Shown in pieces: positions 16,582 through 25,592 of a DNA stretch of 64,000 nucleotides; the stretch's first letter is position 1, and each line of letters opens with the position of its first letter. The notes below the pieces were generated by a model. It did no database searches. It saw only the letters and a list, made by a program, of their open reading frames with translations, and was not told the origin of the DNA. The position numbers and the translations under genes are program-made. This DNA comes from Gemmatimonadales bacterium (lineage in GTDB: Bacteria > Gemmatimonadota > Gemmatimonadetes > Longimicrobiales > Gaopeijiaceae), in contig REEG01000175.1 in the NCBI GenBank assembly GCA_007695195.1, positions 1 through 64,000 on the forward strand, in the 5' to 3' direction.

Positions 16582-18891
16582 ATGCGACGACTTCTCTCAG
16601 GTCTGATGTTGGTCGTGCTGGCCCCCCTTGCGGTGGCGGCACAGGAGACCCGGCCCATCGAGCCGGAGGACTACTATCGGGTGGATCGGGTGTCCAGCCC
16701 GGCCCTGTCTCCCGATGGAAACCACCTTCTCTATCAGGTCGAGACGGTGCGGCAGGATCGGAATGACCGGATCAATCACATCTGGTGGGTGGATCTGCGA
16801 AATGGTCGGAATCAGCGGATCAGCACCCAGGGCATCAACTCCACCAACCCCAACTGGACGCCGGACGGCCGCCGCATCTACTTCCAGACCGCCCGGGGAG
16901 ACGAGCGAGGGACGCACTTCCTGAACTTCACTGAGCCCGGTGGGGAAGCCTACCGGATCCGGGGGCTGGAGGGAATGCCGCGCTTCCACCCCGATGGGTC
17001 GTGGGCGCTGGTGACCCGGAACGTGCCGGTGGAGAGCGAGGATGAGGCGGGAGATGGCGAGGAGGAGCGGACGCTGCCACCCACCGAGCGTCGTCCCTCC
17101 CACTGGCCCTCCGGGACGCCGGCGCTCACCAGTCCCATGGACCGGGCCGCCGCCGGTCAGACCGAGGAGGACCGGAATCGCGACGTCTATGTCATTACCC
17201 ATGACGTCTACAAGCGGGACGGCCAGCTCGGCTTCATTGCCCCGCCTCGGCCCGGGCGTGAGACCGTCACCCAGTTCTACCGGGTTCCCGCCGACGGTCT
17301 GCCCGAGGGTGAGGAGCGGGGCGAGCGCCTTACCACCGGAGAGATGAACAAGACCTTCCGGGAGTTCTCCCGGGACGGGCAGTGGATCCTCTTCACGGCT
17401 CAGGTGCCTGCGCTGGAGCGGCCGGACCGGGAGCCCGACGAAGATGAGGATCCCGACGAGGAGCGCCGGGAGACCGGGATCTTCGTCATGCCCGCCACCG
17501 GTGGGGAGTCCCAACTGGTCTACCAGAGCCCGTCGGGTGTGCGGGGCGTGAGCCTCTCACCGGACAACGGGGAGCTGGCCTACGTCACCACCGAGGATCC
17601 CATCACCGACGACCCCCACATCCGCATCGTCTCCGTGGAATCGGGGGAAGTCATCCGGGAATTGGCCGACGAGGACTGGGTCTTCTCGGTCTCGACTCCC
17701 ACCTGGTCCACCGACGGGGGGCATCTCTACTGGGTGTCGGCCATCGGAGGCCAGGACCAGCTCGTGCGTGTCCCCTCCCAGGGCGGTCCCGTGGAGCGGG
17801 TGACCGACGGACGCCACACCTTCGCCGGGTTCGACGCGAATCTCGACCGGCAGCGCATCGCCTACGTGAAGAGCACGGCGGAGCGGCCCTGGGAGGCCTT
17901 CGTGGCCAACCTGGACGGCTCCGGGGAAGAGCAGGTCACCCAGGTGAACACCGACTGGCTCGCCCAGGTGCGTCTGTCGCCGGTGGAGCACTTCACCTTC
18001 GAGGGTCCGCCCCATAACCGGGAATGGCTGGACCAGCTCCGGGAGCGGGGGGTCGAGTACATGCTGGCCAACGACGCCCCGGACGGCGAGCGCTTCGAGA
18101 TCGACGGGTGGCTGGTCTACCCCCTGGACTATGAGGAGGGCCGGCAGTACCCCATGGTGGTCTCCATCCACGGCGGTCCCCACTCCCGGTACGCCGAAAC
18201 CTGGTTCCCCGAGTTCCAGATGCTGGCGGCCCAGGGGATGTTCGTCTACTACCCCAACCCCCGAGGCTCTTCGGGATATGGTATGAACTTCCAGTATTCC
18301 ACCATGGAGGCCTGGGGAATCGACGACATGAAGGACATCCTTCGGGGCGTGGATGAGATCGTGGCCCGGGGGATCGTGGATCCGGACCGTATGGGGGTGA
18401 CCGGCGGATCGTACGGGGGGTTCATGACCAGTTGGATCACCGCCCACGACCACCGCTTCCGGAGCGCCCTGACGGCTCGGGGAATCGTGAACTGGCTCTC
18501 CTTCTATGGGGTGTCCGATGCCTCGGGCCTCGTAGAGCGGGAGTTCGGCGGCATGCCCTGGCCCTTCCGGAGCGCCGATGAGGGAAGCTACGACCTGGTG
18601 ATGAAGCTCTCGCCCATCGTCTGGGCCGACCGGGTGCAGACCCCCACCCTCATCGTACACTCCATCAACGACTACCGGACGCCTCTGGAGGGTGGAGAGC
18701 AGTGGTTCCGGGCACTTCGCAAGCACGACGTGCCGGTGAAGATGGTCCTCTTCCCCGATTCGTCCCACGGGCTCTCCCGCACCGGCGAGCCGTGGCTCCT
18801 GGTGCGGCGACTCCACGAGTACATGGACTGGTTCCGCTACTACCTGGTGGAGGAAGGCCCCATCGTGGTTCAGGACGACGATAGCCAGTAG
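16582..18891 (+). CDS. S9 family serine peptidase (prolyl oligopeptidase / acylaminoacyl-peptidase type)
   Basis: The 769-residue exported protein has a signal peptide (MRRLLSGLMLVVLAPLAVAAQ). Residues of about 35-470 form a beta-propeller with TolB/PD40-like repeats (SPALSPDGNHLLYQVE, NPNWTPDGRRIYF). The C-terminal hydrolase domain carries the triad: Ser610 in GGSYGGFMT, Asp697 in HSINDYRTP and His729 in PDSSHGLSR. This is the typical length and layout of S9C peptidases, which remove dipeptides or acylated residues from short peptides. The ATG at 16582 has AGAGG nine bases upstream. A strong terminator follows at 18923, so it is probably a single-gene transcript. Confidence 0.93.
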   Translation: MRRLLSGLMLVVLAPLAVAAQETRPIEPEDYYRVDRVSSPALSPDGNHLLYQVETVRQDRNDRINHIWWVDLRNGRNQRISTQGINSTNPNWTPDGRRIYFQTARGDERGTHFLNFTEPGGEAYRIRGLEGMPRFHPDGSWALVTRNVPVESEDEAGDGEEERTLPPTERRPSHWPSGTPALTSPMDRAAAGQTEEDRNRDVYVITHDVYKRDGQLGFIAPPRPGRETVTQFYRVPADGLPEGEERGERLTTGEMNKTFREFSRDGQWILFTAQVPALERPDREPDEDEDPDEERRETGIFVMPATGGESQLVYQSPSGVRGVSLSPDNGELAYVTTEDPITDDPHIRIVSVESGEVIRELADEDWVFSVSTPTWSTDGGHLYWVSAIGGQDQLVRVPSQGGPVERVTDGRHTFAGFDANLDRQRIAYVKSTAERPWEAFVANLDGSGEEQVTQVNTDWLAQVRLSPVEHFTFEGPPHNREWLDQLRERGVEYMLANDAPDGERFEIDGWLVYPLDYEEGRQYPMVVSIHGGPHSRYAETWFPEFQMLAAQGMFVYYPNPRGSSGYGMNFQYSTMEAWGIDDMKDILRGVDEIVARGIVDPDRMGVTGGSYGGFMTSWITAHDHRFRSALTARGIVNWLSFYGVSDASGLVEREFGGMPWPFRSADEGSYDLVMKLSPIVWADRVQTPTLIVHSINDYRTPLEGGEQWFRALRKHDVPVKMVLFPDSSHGLSRTGEPWLLVRRLHEYMDWFRYYLVEEGPIVVQDDDSQ

Positions 18892-18922
18892 GGCCGGGCC
18901 GCCCTCGCACCTGGTTCGTCCA

Positions 18923-18965
18923 CCCCCGGCGGGATCTTCGGAATCCCGTCGGGGGTCTGTATTTT
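18923..18965 (+). terminator. Intrinsic terminator after the S9 peptidase gene
   Basis: A 13-bp stem (18923-18935 with 18943-18955, one G-T wobble) with a seven-base loop (CTTCGGA) is followed by TCTGTATTTT. It lies 31 bases after the stop. Confidence 0.85.
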
Positions 18966-19013
18966 GTCACTGAATCCGATGGGTCCCCCCCTGGAATCAG
19001 GAGTCTCCCGGAT

Positions 19014-22000
19014 ATGTCGCTTCGCGATCTCCGTCAGCGCCGTGCCCGACGGCGACGATCGGCAGAAGGCGCGGAGCGTGCCCGGCGCCGGCGTTGGCCA
19101 TGGATCCTGGCCGGCGTCCTGGGCTTCCTGTCGGTGGGGATCGTGGGGTTTGCCGTGTGGGAGATGAGAACCTCCCATTTCCAGGCTCGCTTCCTGACCC
19201 CTCTCGCCGCCGAAGCCACATGGTGGGTGGAGGAAGGGGTATCGCCCCGTCCCGCCCGGGCTCCCACCGGTCCCTACGACCTTCGGTTGGGGTACGCGTC
19301 CCTCCCCGAGCGAGTGAAGCGCGCTTCCGACAGGGGATTCGAAGTCCGGGAGCAGGGCCGGGTCTCGGACCGCTTCGTGGAGTTGGTGGATGAGCGAGGC
19401 CTCTTTCCCGTCTATCGGCAGAAGACCCGGGCAGGCCTGCAGATCGTGGATCGGGAGGGCGATGTCCTCTTCGACCATCATCGGCCGGAGTGGTTCTACC
19501 CCTCCTTCGAGGCCATTCCCCCGGTGGTGTGGCAGTCACTTCTCTTCATCGAGAACCGGTCCATGCTGGATCCGGAGCAGCCCCTCCGGAACCCGGCGGT
19601 GGAGTGGGGAAGGCTACTCCGGAGCGTGTCCGAATTGGGCCTCCGCTATGTGGGTCGGGAGGGAAGGGTGGCGGGCGCCAGCACTCTGGCTACCCAGATG
19701 GAGAAGTTCCGCCACGCGCCGGAGGGGATCACCGAGACGCCCGCCGACAAGCTCCGGCAGATGGCCTCAGCGGCGCTCCGCGGATACCTGGACGGCGAGG
19801 AGACCCTGCCGGCCCGTCGTGGGATCGTCCTGGACTACCTGAATTCCGTTCCCCTGGCCGCCATTCGGGGGGAGGGGGAGATCCTGGGGTTGGCCGAGGG
19901 ACTCCGGAGCTGGTACGGCGCCGATGTGGTCCGGCTGAACTGGCTCCTGTCCAGGGTAGCCGTGGACCAGTCCGGCCTCATCCCCCGACCGGAACAGATC
20001 CTCCCGCCGGGAACCCGGAGTGCCTCGTCCTTCTGGGAAGAGGTGCGGACGGGGACATCCCCTCGCCTGCCCGGAGAGGACGTTGGATCCGATCCCCCCC
20101 ATGGCCTCCGTCGGGTGGAAGCGGGCCCATGGGAACCGACCACGCCACCGCTCGGACCGGCCACCGACCCGCTCCGACCTGCCCCACTCGAAGCCGACGA
20201 ATGGCGAGAGGCCGGCGAGGGCTACCGCCAGGTCCTGGCACTCCTCCTGGCCCAGCGGCGGCCCTCCTACCACCTGACCCGCCCCGAGGGACGGGAGGCG
20301 CTGGACCGGTTGGTGGACCGTCATCTGAACCTCCTGGAGGCCCAGGGGCTCATCCCATCCCGGCTGGCCCGGGAGGCCCGGGCAGCCCGTCCTGAACTCC
20401 GGGTTCTGGCGCCCCCCCGTCCACCGGTCCCCTTCGTGGAGCGGAAGGCGGCCAATGCGGTTCGCACCCAGCTTCTGGGCCTCCTGGGAATCGAGCGCCT
20501 CTACGAATTGGATCGCACGGACCTCACGGTGCGAACCACCATCGACTCGGAGGCCCAGGAGGTGGTCACCCGCTTCCTGACCCGTCTCCAGGACCCGGCG
20601 TTCGTCCGGGAGAGGGGCCTGGACGAATTCAGGCTCCTGGATCGGGGAGACCCGGCCAGCGTGGTATACTCGGTGCTCCTGAATGAACGCACTTCCCGCG
20701 GGAATGTGGTGCGCATCCAGGTGGACAACCTGGATGCCCCCTTCAACCTCAACGAGTCGGCACGTCTGGAACTGGGATCCACGGCCAAGCTCCGGACACT
20801 GGTGAGCTACCTGGAGATCATCGCCGAACTCCATGGGCGTCTGGCGCCCCTGGGAGCTTCCGAGCTGCGGGCGTATCCCATCGCCGCCCAGGACCGGCTT
20901 TCGCTCTGGGTCCGGGATCAGCTCCTGGCCCGACCCGACCTGGATCTCGATGGCCTCCTTCAGCGGGCCATGGTCCGTTCCTACTCGGCGAATCCGGCGC
21001 AGAGGTTTCAGACCGGTGGAGGCGTCCAGACCTTCTCCAACTTCGACCGCACCTACGATCAGCAGGTGGTGACGGTCTCACTGGCCTTCCAGCAGTCCAT
21101 CAATCTGGTCTTCGTGCGGATGATGCGGGACATCGTGGACCACTACATGTACCGCGTCCCCGGTTCCACCGCCCATGTCCTGGAAGAGCGGGACACGCCA
21201 CTGCGACAGGAGTATCTGGCGCGCTTCGCCGACCGGGAGGGCATCGAGTTCCTGAATCGGTTCATTCCCCGCTACGAGGATGCCGAGCCCGAGCAGATCC
21301 TCCACAGGCTCCTGGAAGAGCGCCGCCTGGCCCCTCAACGGATCGCGTGGGCGGTCCGCGCCGTGGCACCGGATCTGGACGTGTCCCGATTCGAGAACTA
21401 CCTCCGGATCCACCACCCCGATGCCGAGTTCTCGGCCGCTACGGTGGAGGATCTCTTCCGCCGAGCCGACCCCGACCCCCATTCGCTGGCGGATCTGGGG
21501 TACCTGTCGTCCGTTCACCCTCTCGAGCTCTGGGTGGCCCGGTATCTCCGCGAGAATCCGGGAGCGCCCCGGAGCGAGTTGCTGGACCGGAGCCGCGATG
21601 CTCGTCAGGACGTGTATCGCTGGCTCTTCCGGACCCGGCACACCAACGCCCAGGACCGCCGCATCCTCTCCCTCCTGGAGGTGGAGGCCTTCACCCAGGT
21701 TCTGGAGGGGTGGCAGCGCCTGGGCTATCCGTTCCGGAATATCGTTCCGTCGCTGGGCACCTCCATCGGGAGCTCCGGCGACCGCCCCGCCGCCCTCAGC
21801 GACCTGCTGGGGATCATCCTGAACGACGGGATGCTCCTCCCCACCCACCGGGTCGACGAGCTGCACTTCGCGGCGAATACCCCGTTCGAGACCCGCCTCG
21901 AGCGGGTCGCAGTAGAGGGTGAGCGCGTCATGGAGCCGGAGGTGGCCCGGGTCCTGAAACAGGCACTCACCGAGGTGGTGGACCTGGGGACCGGGCGGCG

Positions 22001-22310
22001 GGCGCGGAACACGGTGCGGGACCCGGACGGGATCGTGGTTCCGGTGGGGGCCAAGACCGGAACCGGGGATAATCGGTACCGGATCTTCGCCCCCGGTGGA
22101 CGGTTGGTGGAGTCCCGGAGCGTGAATCGGACGTCGAGTCTGGTCTTCTTCGTAGGTGACCGTTTCTACGGGGTCATCACCGCCTACGTGGCGGGCGAGG
22201 AGGCGGACGACTTCCGCTTCACATCGGCCTTGCCCGCTCAGATCTTCCGGGAACTGGCCCCCGTTTTCGAAGGCCTCCTCCACCAGACCACACCGGCGCT
22301 GGACGGGTAG
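19014..22310 (+). CDS. Divergent bifunctional (class A) penicillin-binding protein
   Basis: The 1098-residue membrane protein has an Arg-rich cytoplasmic N-terminus and one signal-anchor helix (about residues 28-48). A glycosyltransferase-51-like domain follows, then a transpeptidase domain. The transpeptidase motifs are intact: SxxK is STAK (Ser589, Lys592), SxN is SAN (Ser658-Asn660), and KTG is KTGTG (Lys1014). The GT51 part is unusual. The first motif has Glu180 in FIENRSML rather than EDxxFxxHxG, and the second is GASTLATQMEK (221-231) rather than GxSTIxQQ. Several long insertions make the protein larger than typical PBP1 enzymes. It should cross-link periplasmic peptidoglycan; whether it also polymerises glycan is uncertain. 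It ends four bases from the convergent methyltransferase stop. Confidence 0.85.
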   Translation: MSLRDLRQRRARRRRSAEGAERARRRRWPWILAGVLGFLSVGIVGFAVWEMRTSHFQARFLTPLAAEATWWVEEGVSPRPARAPTGPYDLRLGYASLPERVKRASDRGFEVREQGRVSDRFVELVDERGLFPVYRQKTRAGLQIVDREGDVLFDHHRPEWFYPSFEAIPPVVWQSLLFIENRSMLDPEQPLRNPAVEWGRLLRSVSELGLRYVGREGRVAGASTLATQMEKFRHAPEGITETPADKLRQMASAALRGYLDGEETLPARRGIVLDYLNSVPLAAIRGEGEILGLAEGLRSWYGADVVRLNWLLSRVAVDQSGLIPRPEQILPPGTRSASSFWEEVRTGTSPRLPGEDVGSDPPHGLRRVEAGPWEPTTPPLGPATDPLRPAPLEADEWREAGEGYRQVLALLLAQRRPSYHLTRPEGREALDRLVDRHLNLLEAQGLIPSRLAREARAARPELRVLAPPRPPVPFVERKAANAVRTQLLGLLGIERLYELDRTDLTVRTTIDSEAQEVVTRFLTRLQDPAFVRERGLDEFRLLDRGDPASVVYSVLLNERTSRGNVVRIQVDNLDAPFNLNESARLELGSTAKLRTLVSYLEIIAELHGRLAPLGASELRAYPIAAQDRLSLWVRDQLLARPDLDLDGLLQRAMVRSYSANPAQRFQTGGGVQTFSNFDRTYDQQVVTVSLAFQQSINLVFVRMMRDIVDHYMYRVPGSTAHVLEERDTPLRQEYLARFADREGIEFLNRFIPRYEDAEPEQILHRLLEERRLAPQRIAWAVRAVAPDLDVSRFENYLRIHHPDAEFSAATVEDLFRRADPDPHSLADLGYLSSVHPLELWVARYLRENPGAPRSELLDRSRDARQDVYRWLFRTRHTNAQDRRILSLLEVEAFTQVLEGWQRLGYPFRNIVPSLGTSIGSSGDRPAALSDLLGIILNDGMLLPTHRVDELHFAANTPFETRLERVAVEGERVMEPEVARVLKQALTEVVDLGTGRRARNTVRDPDGIVVPVGAKTGTGDNRYRIFAPGGRLVESRSVNRTSSLVFFVGDRFYGVITAYVAGEEADDFRFTSALPAQIFRELAPVFEGLLHQTTPALDG

Positions 22311-22314
22311 GCAA

Positions 22315-23664
22315 TCAGCTCACGGTTCCGAACAGACACTTCAGGTACTCTCCTTCCGGTAGCCCGATGGGATGATCCAGGGCGTGGCCCCACCGGGCCT
22401 CCCCCTCCAGTCGGCGACCGGACTCCAGCACGCTTCGACGAATGACCCGGTAGAAGGCTTCCGGCTCTACCCTGGACGAGCAGGACGCCTGGACCAGCGT
22501 TCCCCCGGGTGCCAGGAGGGGAAGGGCGGCTCGGGTCAGCCGCCCGTAGGCCGCCAGCGCCCCATCCCGCTGCTCCTTTCGCGTGGCGAAGGAAGGAGGG
22601 TCCAGGATGATGAGGTGAAATGCTCCTTCCTCCCCCGTCATCCCGTCCAGGATCTGGAAGGCGTCGCCCTCCACCGTCCGATGCAGCGCCTGTCCGAGCT
22701 CAGCCTGGTTCAGGGCGAAGTGGCGTCGCGCCTGCCGGAGCGCCGGTCCGGCGGTGTCCACGCTGACTACCTCCACGGCTCCACCGGGAGTGGGCCCGCC
22801 GCCGGACACCCCATCCACTCCCGCCAGACCTCCCCGTGCCGCGTACAGGGAGAAGCCACCGGAGTAGCTGAATACGTTGAGGGCCCGGAGGGATCCCCGC
22901 TCTCCAGCGAGGCGTCGGGCTTCGTCCTCCACTCGCTGCCGGTTCTCCCGCTGGTCCAGGTAGAACCCGGTCTTGTGGCCCTCCAGGGGGTGGGCTTCCA
23001 GGGTGAACCCATTCTCCCGGAACGGCACGGCTGAGCCTGGGTCGGCTCCGTGGAGGAGGGCCCCCATCCGGAGTTCGTCGGGGCACAGGGGGTGTGCCCC
23101 CACCCGTCGGGAGACGAGCCCCACGAGGGAGGCGGGCGCCAGCGCCTCAACCATGGCCGGGATCAGATCCCGGAGGCGGGGAAGCCAGGCCGCCGAGTAG
23201 AGTTTGAGGACGACCGTATCCCCATATCGGTCCACAATGACGCCGGGGAGACCGTCTCCCTCCCCGTTGACGACCCGGAAGCCGTCGGTGACCATTCGGC
23301 CCGACGCTCCGCCATCCGGCGACATGAGGGGTGCGCGGCGCTGCAGCGCCTCCTGGAGGCGCTGGACGAAGAGGGCGCGCCCCACCCGGGTAGGGGTTCC
23401 CATGGCCAGGATCCGGAGGCGAACGACGTCGTCCGGGTCGTAGAGACCGGCGGCGAGGAAGCGGCCCTTGCGGTCGAAGACCACCCCCACATCGCCGGCG
23501 GTGGGGGTGGGACCCGAGCCGTCTACGGACCGAACGCTTCCCTCGAACACCCACGGATGACCGTCCCGGACGGCTCGTTCCCCGGGGCCCCGCAGGCGCA
23601 GGGCCAGCGAGCGGGAGGGTGGAGGCGCGATGTGATCAGCGTTGAAGGGGCGAATCCTGACCAT
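22315..23664 (-). CDS. rlmI: Class I rRNA (cytosine-C5)-methyltransferase of the RlmI family
   Basis: The 449-residue product has an N-terminal PUA-like RNA-binding domain (RDGHPWVFEGSVRSV) and a central EEHUD-like domain (GLPGVIVDRYGDTVVLKLYS). A C-terminal SAM-dependent methyltransferase domain follows (ALNVFSYSGGFSLYAARGG, with the DPPSF motif at LDPPSFA and a CSS segment near the end). This is the COG1092 architecture. In Escherichia coli RlmI methylates C1962 of 23S rRNA; the precise target here is inferred. The ATG at 23664 overlaps the end of the cyanophycinase-like gene by 29 bases, so the two are probably co-transcribed from nfuA. Confidence 0.82.
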   Translation of the reverse strand: MVRIRPFNADHIAPPPSRSLALRLRGPGERAVRDGHPWVFEGSVRSVDGSGPTPTAGDVGVVFDRKGRFLAAGLYDPDDVVRLRILAMGTPTRVGRALFVQRLQEALQRRAPLMSPDGGASGRMVTDGFRVVNGEGDGLPGVIVDRYGDTVVLKLYSAAWLPRLRDLIPAMVEALAPASLVGLVSRRVGAHPLCPDELRMGALLHGADPGSAVPFRENGFTLEAHPLEGHKTGFYLDQRENRQRVEDEARRLAGERGSLRALNVFSYSGGFSLYAARGGLAGVDGVSGGGPTPGGAVEVVSVDTAGPALRQARRHFALNQAELGQALHRTVEGDAFQILDGMTGEEGAFHLIILDPPSFATRKEQRDGALAAYGRLTRAALPLLAPGGTLVQASCSSRVEPEAFYRVIRRSVLESGRRLEGEARWGHALDHPIGLPEGEYLKCLFGTVS

Positions 23665-24595
23665 CCTGCTGCTGATCGATTTCCTGGGCGGTCCGGGGCA
23701 GGGGCATCCGTCGTCCCAGGTCGAAGATGGCCCCGCTCTGGAGGCTTCGGGCGCGACGGATGGGTCCGTTGGGGTCATAGAACAGTGCCTGGCTCACCCC
23801 GATGACCTCCGCCCGGTCGCCCTGGATGACCAGGGCGGTTCCCTCATCAATGCCGATTCCCAGAAGGTCCGGCCGAAGAGCCAGAAGTTCCCACAGGTCC
23901 TCTTCCCGACCGCGCGCAAGCAGGTGCTGGTCCACGGCGGAGTGGGAAAGGAAGCCGAAGCCCTCCTCGTAGTCCGGCGAGAGGAGCACCTGGTTCGTCT
24001 CCGGGTCGCCCCGGACCAGAAACGACGCCTGGATGGAGGCGCCGGCGGAGGTGCCTCCCACTACGCCTCCCCGGTCCAGGATCCCGAACAGCTGCTCGTG
24101 CACCCGGGTCCCCAGGTAGGCGTCCACCAGGCGCCACTGGCGTCCGCCGGGAAACCACACGCCGGTGGCCTCTTCGAGAGGCGCGGTGAAGGCCGAATCG
24201 TTGGCGATGACCCGATCCCGGGTGTGCAACACCGAAACATTCACCGCACCGGCTCGCCGCAGCGGTTCCAGGCCCGACCACCCGTCATCGAAATGGTCGT
24301 CGGCCCCGGCGGTGGGGATTACCACAATCCTGGCCTCCGGACCCCCGGCCAACTCCACGAAGCGCGCCCAGATCTCAGGTCCCAGAGTGCCTCCACCGGC
24401 CACGATCAGGCTTCCGGAGGCGGGCCCGATGAGGGGAGACTCTGCCGGTGCCGTGGACTCCGACTCGACACCGCCCCCGCCGAAGCACCCCCAGACCAGC
24501 AAGGAGGAAACCAGGAGGGCCAGAATCCCGATTCCCCGGCGAGCGGAGCTTCCGAGCACCGGACGAGGAGGGGGAGAGTCGGAGCCCGGCGCCAT
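23636..24595 (-). CDS. Cyanophycinase-like lipoprotein (peptidase family S51)
   Basis: The 319-residue lipoprotein has a signal peptide ending in LLVWGC (Cys37). The S51 fold shows as LIVAGGGTLGPEIWARFVE, RIVVIPTAG, VWFPGGRQWRLVDA, the nucleophile GGTSAGAS, and GIGIDEGTALVI. Cyanophycinases cleave the beta-Asp-Arg storage polymer cyanophycin, but many members of this family act on other peptides, and no cyanophycin synthetase is seen in this window. Its ATG follows the nfuA stop by one base, and its end overlaps the start of rlmI. Confidence 0.82.
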   Translation of the reverse strand: MAPGSDSPPPRPVLGSSARRGIGILALLVSSLLVWGCFGGGGVESESTAPAESPLIGPASGSLIVAGGGTLGPEIWARFVELAGGPEARIVVIPTAGADDHFDDGWSGLEPLRRAGAVNVSVLHTRDRVIANDSAFTAPLEEATGVWFPGGRQWRLVDAYLGTRVHEQLFGILDRGGVVGGTSAGASIQASFLVRGDPETNQVLLSPDYEEGFGFLSHSAVDQHLLARGREEDLWELLALRPDLLGIGIDEGTALVIQGDRAEVIGVSQALFYDPNGPIRRARSLQSGAIFDLGRRMPLPRTAQEIDQQQDGQDSPLQR

Positions 24596-24596
24596 G

Positions 24597-25184
24597 TCAG
24601 CTCGAGAAGTAGGGGTTCTGCCCGGCGGCGTGGTTGGTCACGTCATGGATCTCGGTGATCTCGGGGACCGCCTTTCGGAGCATCTTCTCCACTCCCTGGC
24701 GCAGGGTGGCGCGGGACATGGCACATCCCTGGCAGCCGCCGGACATTTCGATGTAGATGTCCGTTCCCTCCACCTCCACCAGATCGATGCGACCGCCATG
24801 GGACGCGATGGAGGGGTTCACCTGCTGGTCCAGGATGTCCTGTACCCGGTCGGCCAGCGCACCCATGGGGGCTTCCACGCCGTTGGTTGGAGCAGACGGC
24901 GTGATCTCGAACCCCGACTCGTTGACCCGCTGCACGAAATCCACCACGGCGCCGTCGAGGCGTTCAGCGCTCTTGGGATCCAGGAGGACCTGGAATCCTC
25001 CCGTATCGACCAACACGTCGTCGGCGTCCTCGTCGTCGCTGGTCACCAGGGAGAGGTCGAAGGCGGGCGCCAGGGGACTTCCTCCGTTCACCTGGATCCG
25101 CAGCGCCTGTAGTTCTCCCTCACTCTGGTCGAGGAAGGTGCGGACCATTTCCTGGGCCCGATCGGTGAAGGTCAAGCTGGTCAT
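24597..25184 (-). CDS. nfuA: NfuA-type iron-sulfur cluster carrier
   Basis: The 195-residue protein has two domains. The N-terminal domain (residues 1-100) is an A-type carrier (HesB-like) fold without its cysteines, as in NfuA. The C-terminal NifU domain has the cluster-binding CxxC (Cys151 and Cys154 in GGCQGCAM). The ATG at 25184 has GAGGAG at good spacing. A much longer antisense reading frame through the glyS gene joins it in frame, but that part is a shadow of glyS and is not translated. It carries [4Fe-4S] clusters to apo-enzymes in the cytoplasm. It heads the operon nfuA, cyanophycinase-like gene, rlmI. Confidence 0.93.
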   Translation of the reverse strand: MTSLTFTDRAQEMVRTFLDQSEGELQALRIQVNGGSPLAPAFDLSLVTSDDEDADDVLVDTGGFQVLLDPKSAERLDGAVVDFVQRVNESGFEITPSAPTNGVEAPMGALADRVQDILDQQVNPSIASHGGRIDLVEVEGTDIYIEMSGGCQGCAMSRATLRQGVEKMLRKAVPEITEIHDVTNHAAGQNPYFSS

Positions 25185-25592
25185 CTGGACTCCTCGTCTG
25201 CCCCTCGGGGCTGGGTTCAATCTCTCGTGGGATGTCTCGCCGGATCCGGGTCGATGCCGGTGAGGCCCAACGCCGGAACGAGCGGCGAGGGCCAGGTTCT
25301 CATCTACCCTTCCACGAACCCGGGGTTCAAGTAACGGGAGAGTAGCCGAATGTGCAACGCCCGCCCGGACGCCTGGGATCCGTCGCGCCTGCAGCCTCGC
25401 CTTCCGCGAGGATCCACGGCGCCTACAGTGACACTCCATCCGGTTGCTGGCGCCTGATGCCCCTTCTATGATTTGGGGCTGGCGACGGAAACCTCGGAGA
25501 TTCCCCGGGGTCTCCCTCCAAACCGGCAGATGGTCGTTCTCTCGATGAAGGTCCGCCTTCGTCCAAGCCGCAGCAACTGAAACAGGAAACCC
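25185..25592. other. Divergent intergenic region between nfuA and the glycyl-tRNA synthetase gene
   Basis: No gene is visible in these 408 bases. The plus side has a good promoter candidate (25444-25472) and a leader hairpin (GGAGATTC at 25496-25503 with 25508-25515). I looked for a T-box specifier region and found no TGGNACCGCG-like antiterminator element. On the minus side TTGAAC and TAGATG (18-base spacer, 25301-25330) are a weak candidate for nfuA. Confidence 0.6.
25444..25472 (+). promoter_or_regulatory. Candidate sigma-70-type promoter for glyS
   Basis: TTGCTG (25444-25449) and TATGAT (25467-25472, five of six matches to TATAAT) are 17 bases apart. They would start a leader of about 115 bases before the ATG at 25593. 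Confidence 0.5.

Noticed and set aside
25185-25592. A T-box riboswitch or tRNA in the glyS leader
   Set aside because: A GGTTCAA sequence resembling a tRNA T-arm occurs, but no acceptor or anticodon arms can be paired, and the T-box consensus is missing.
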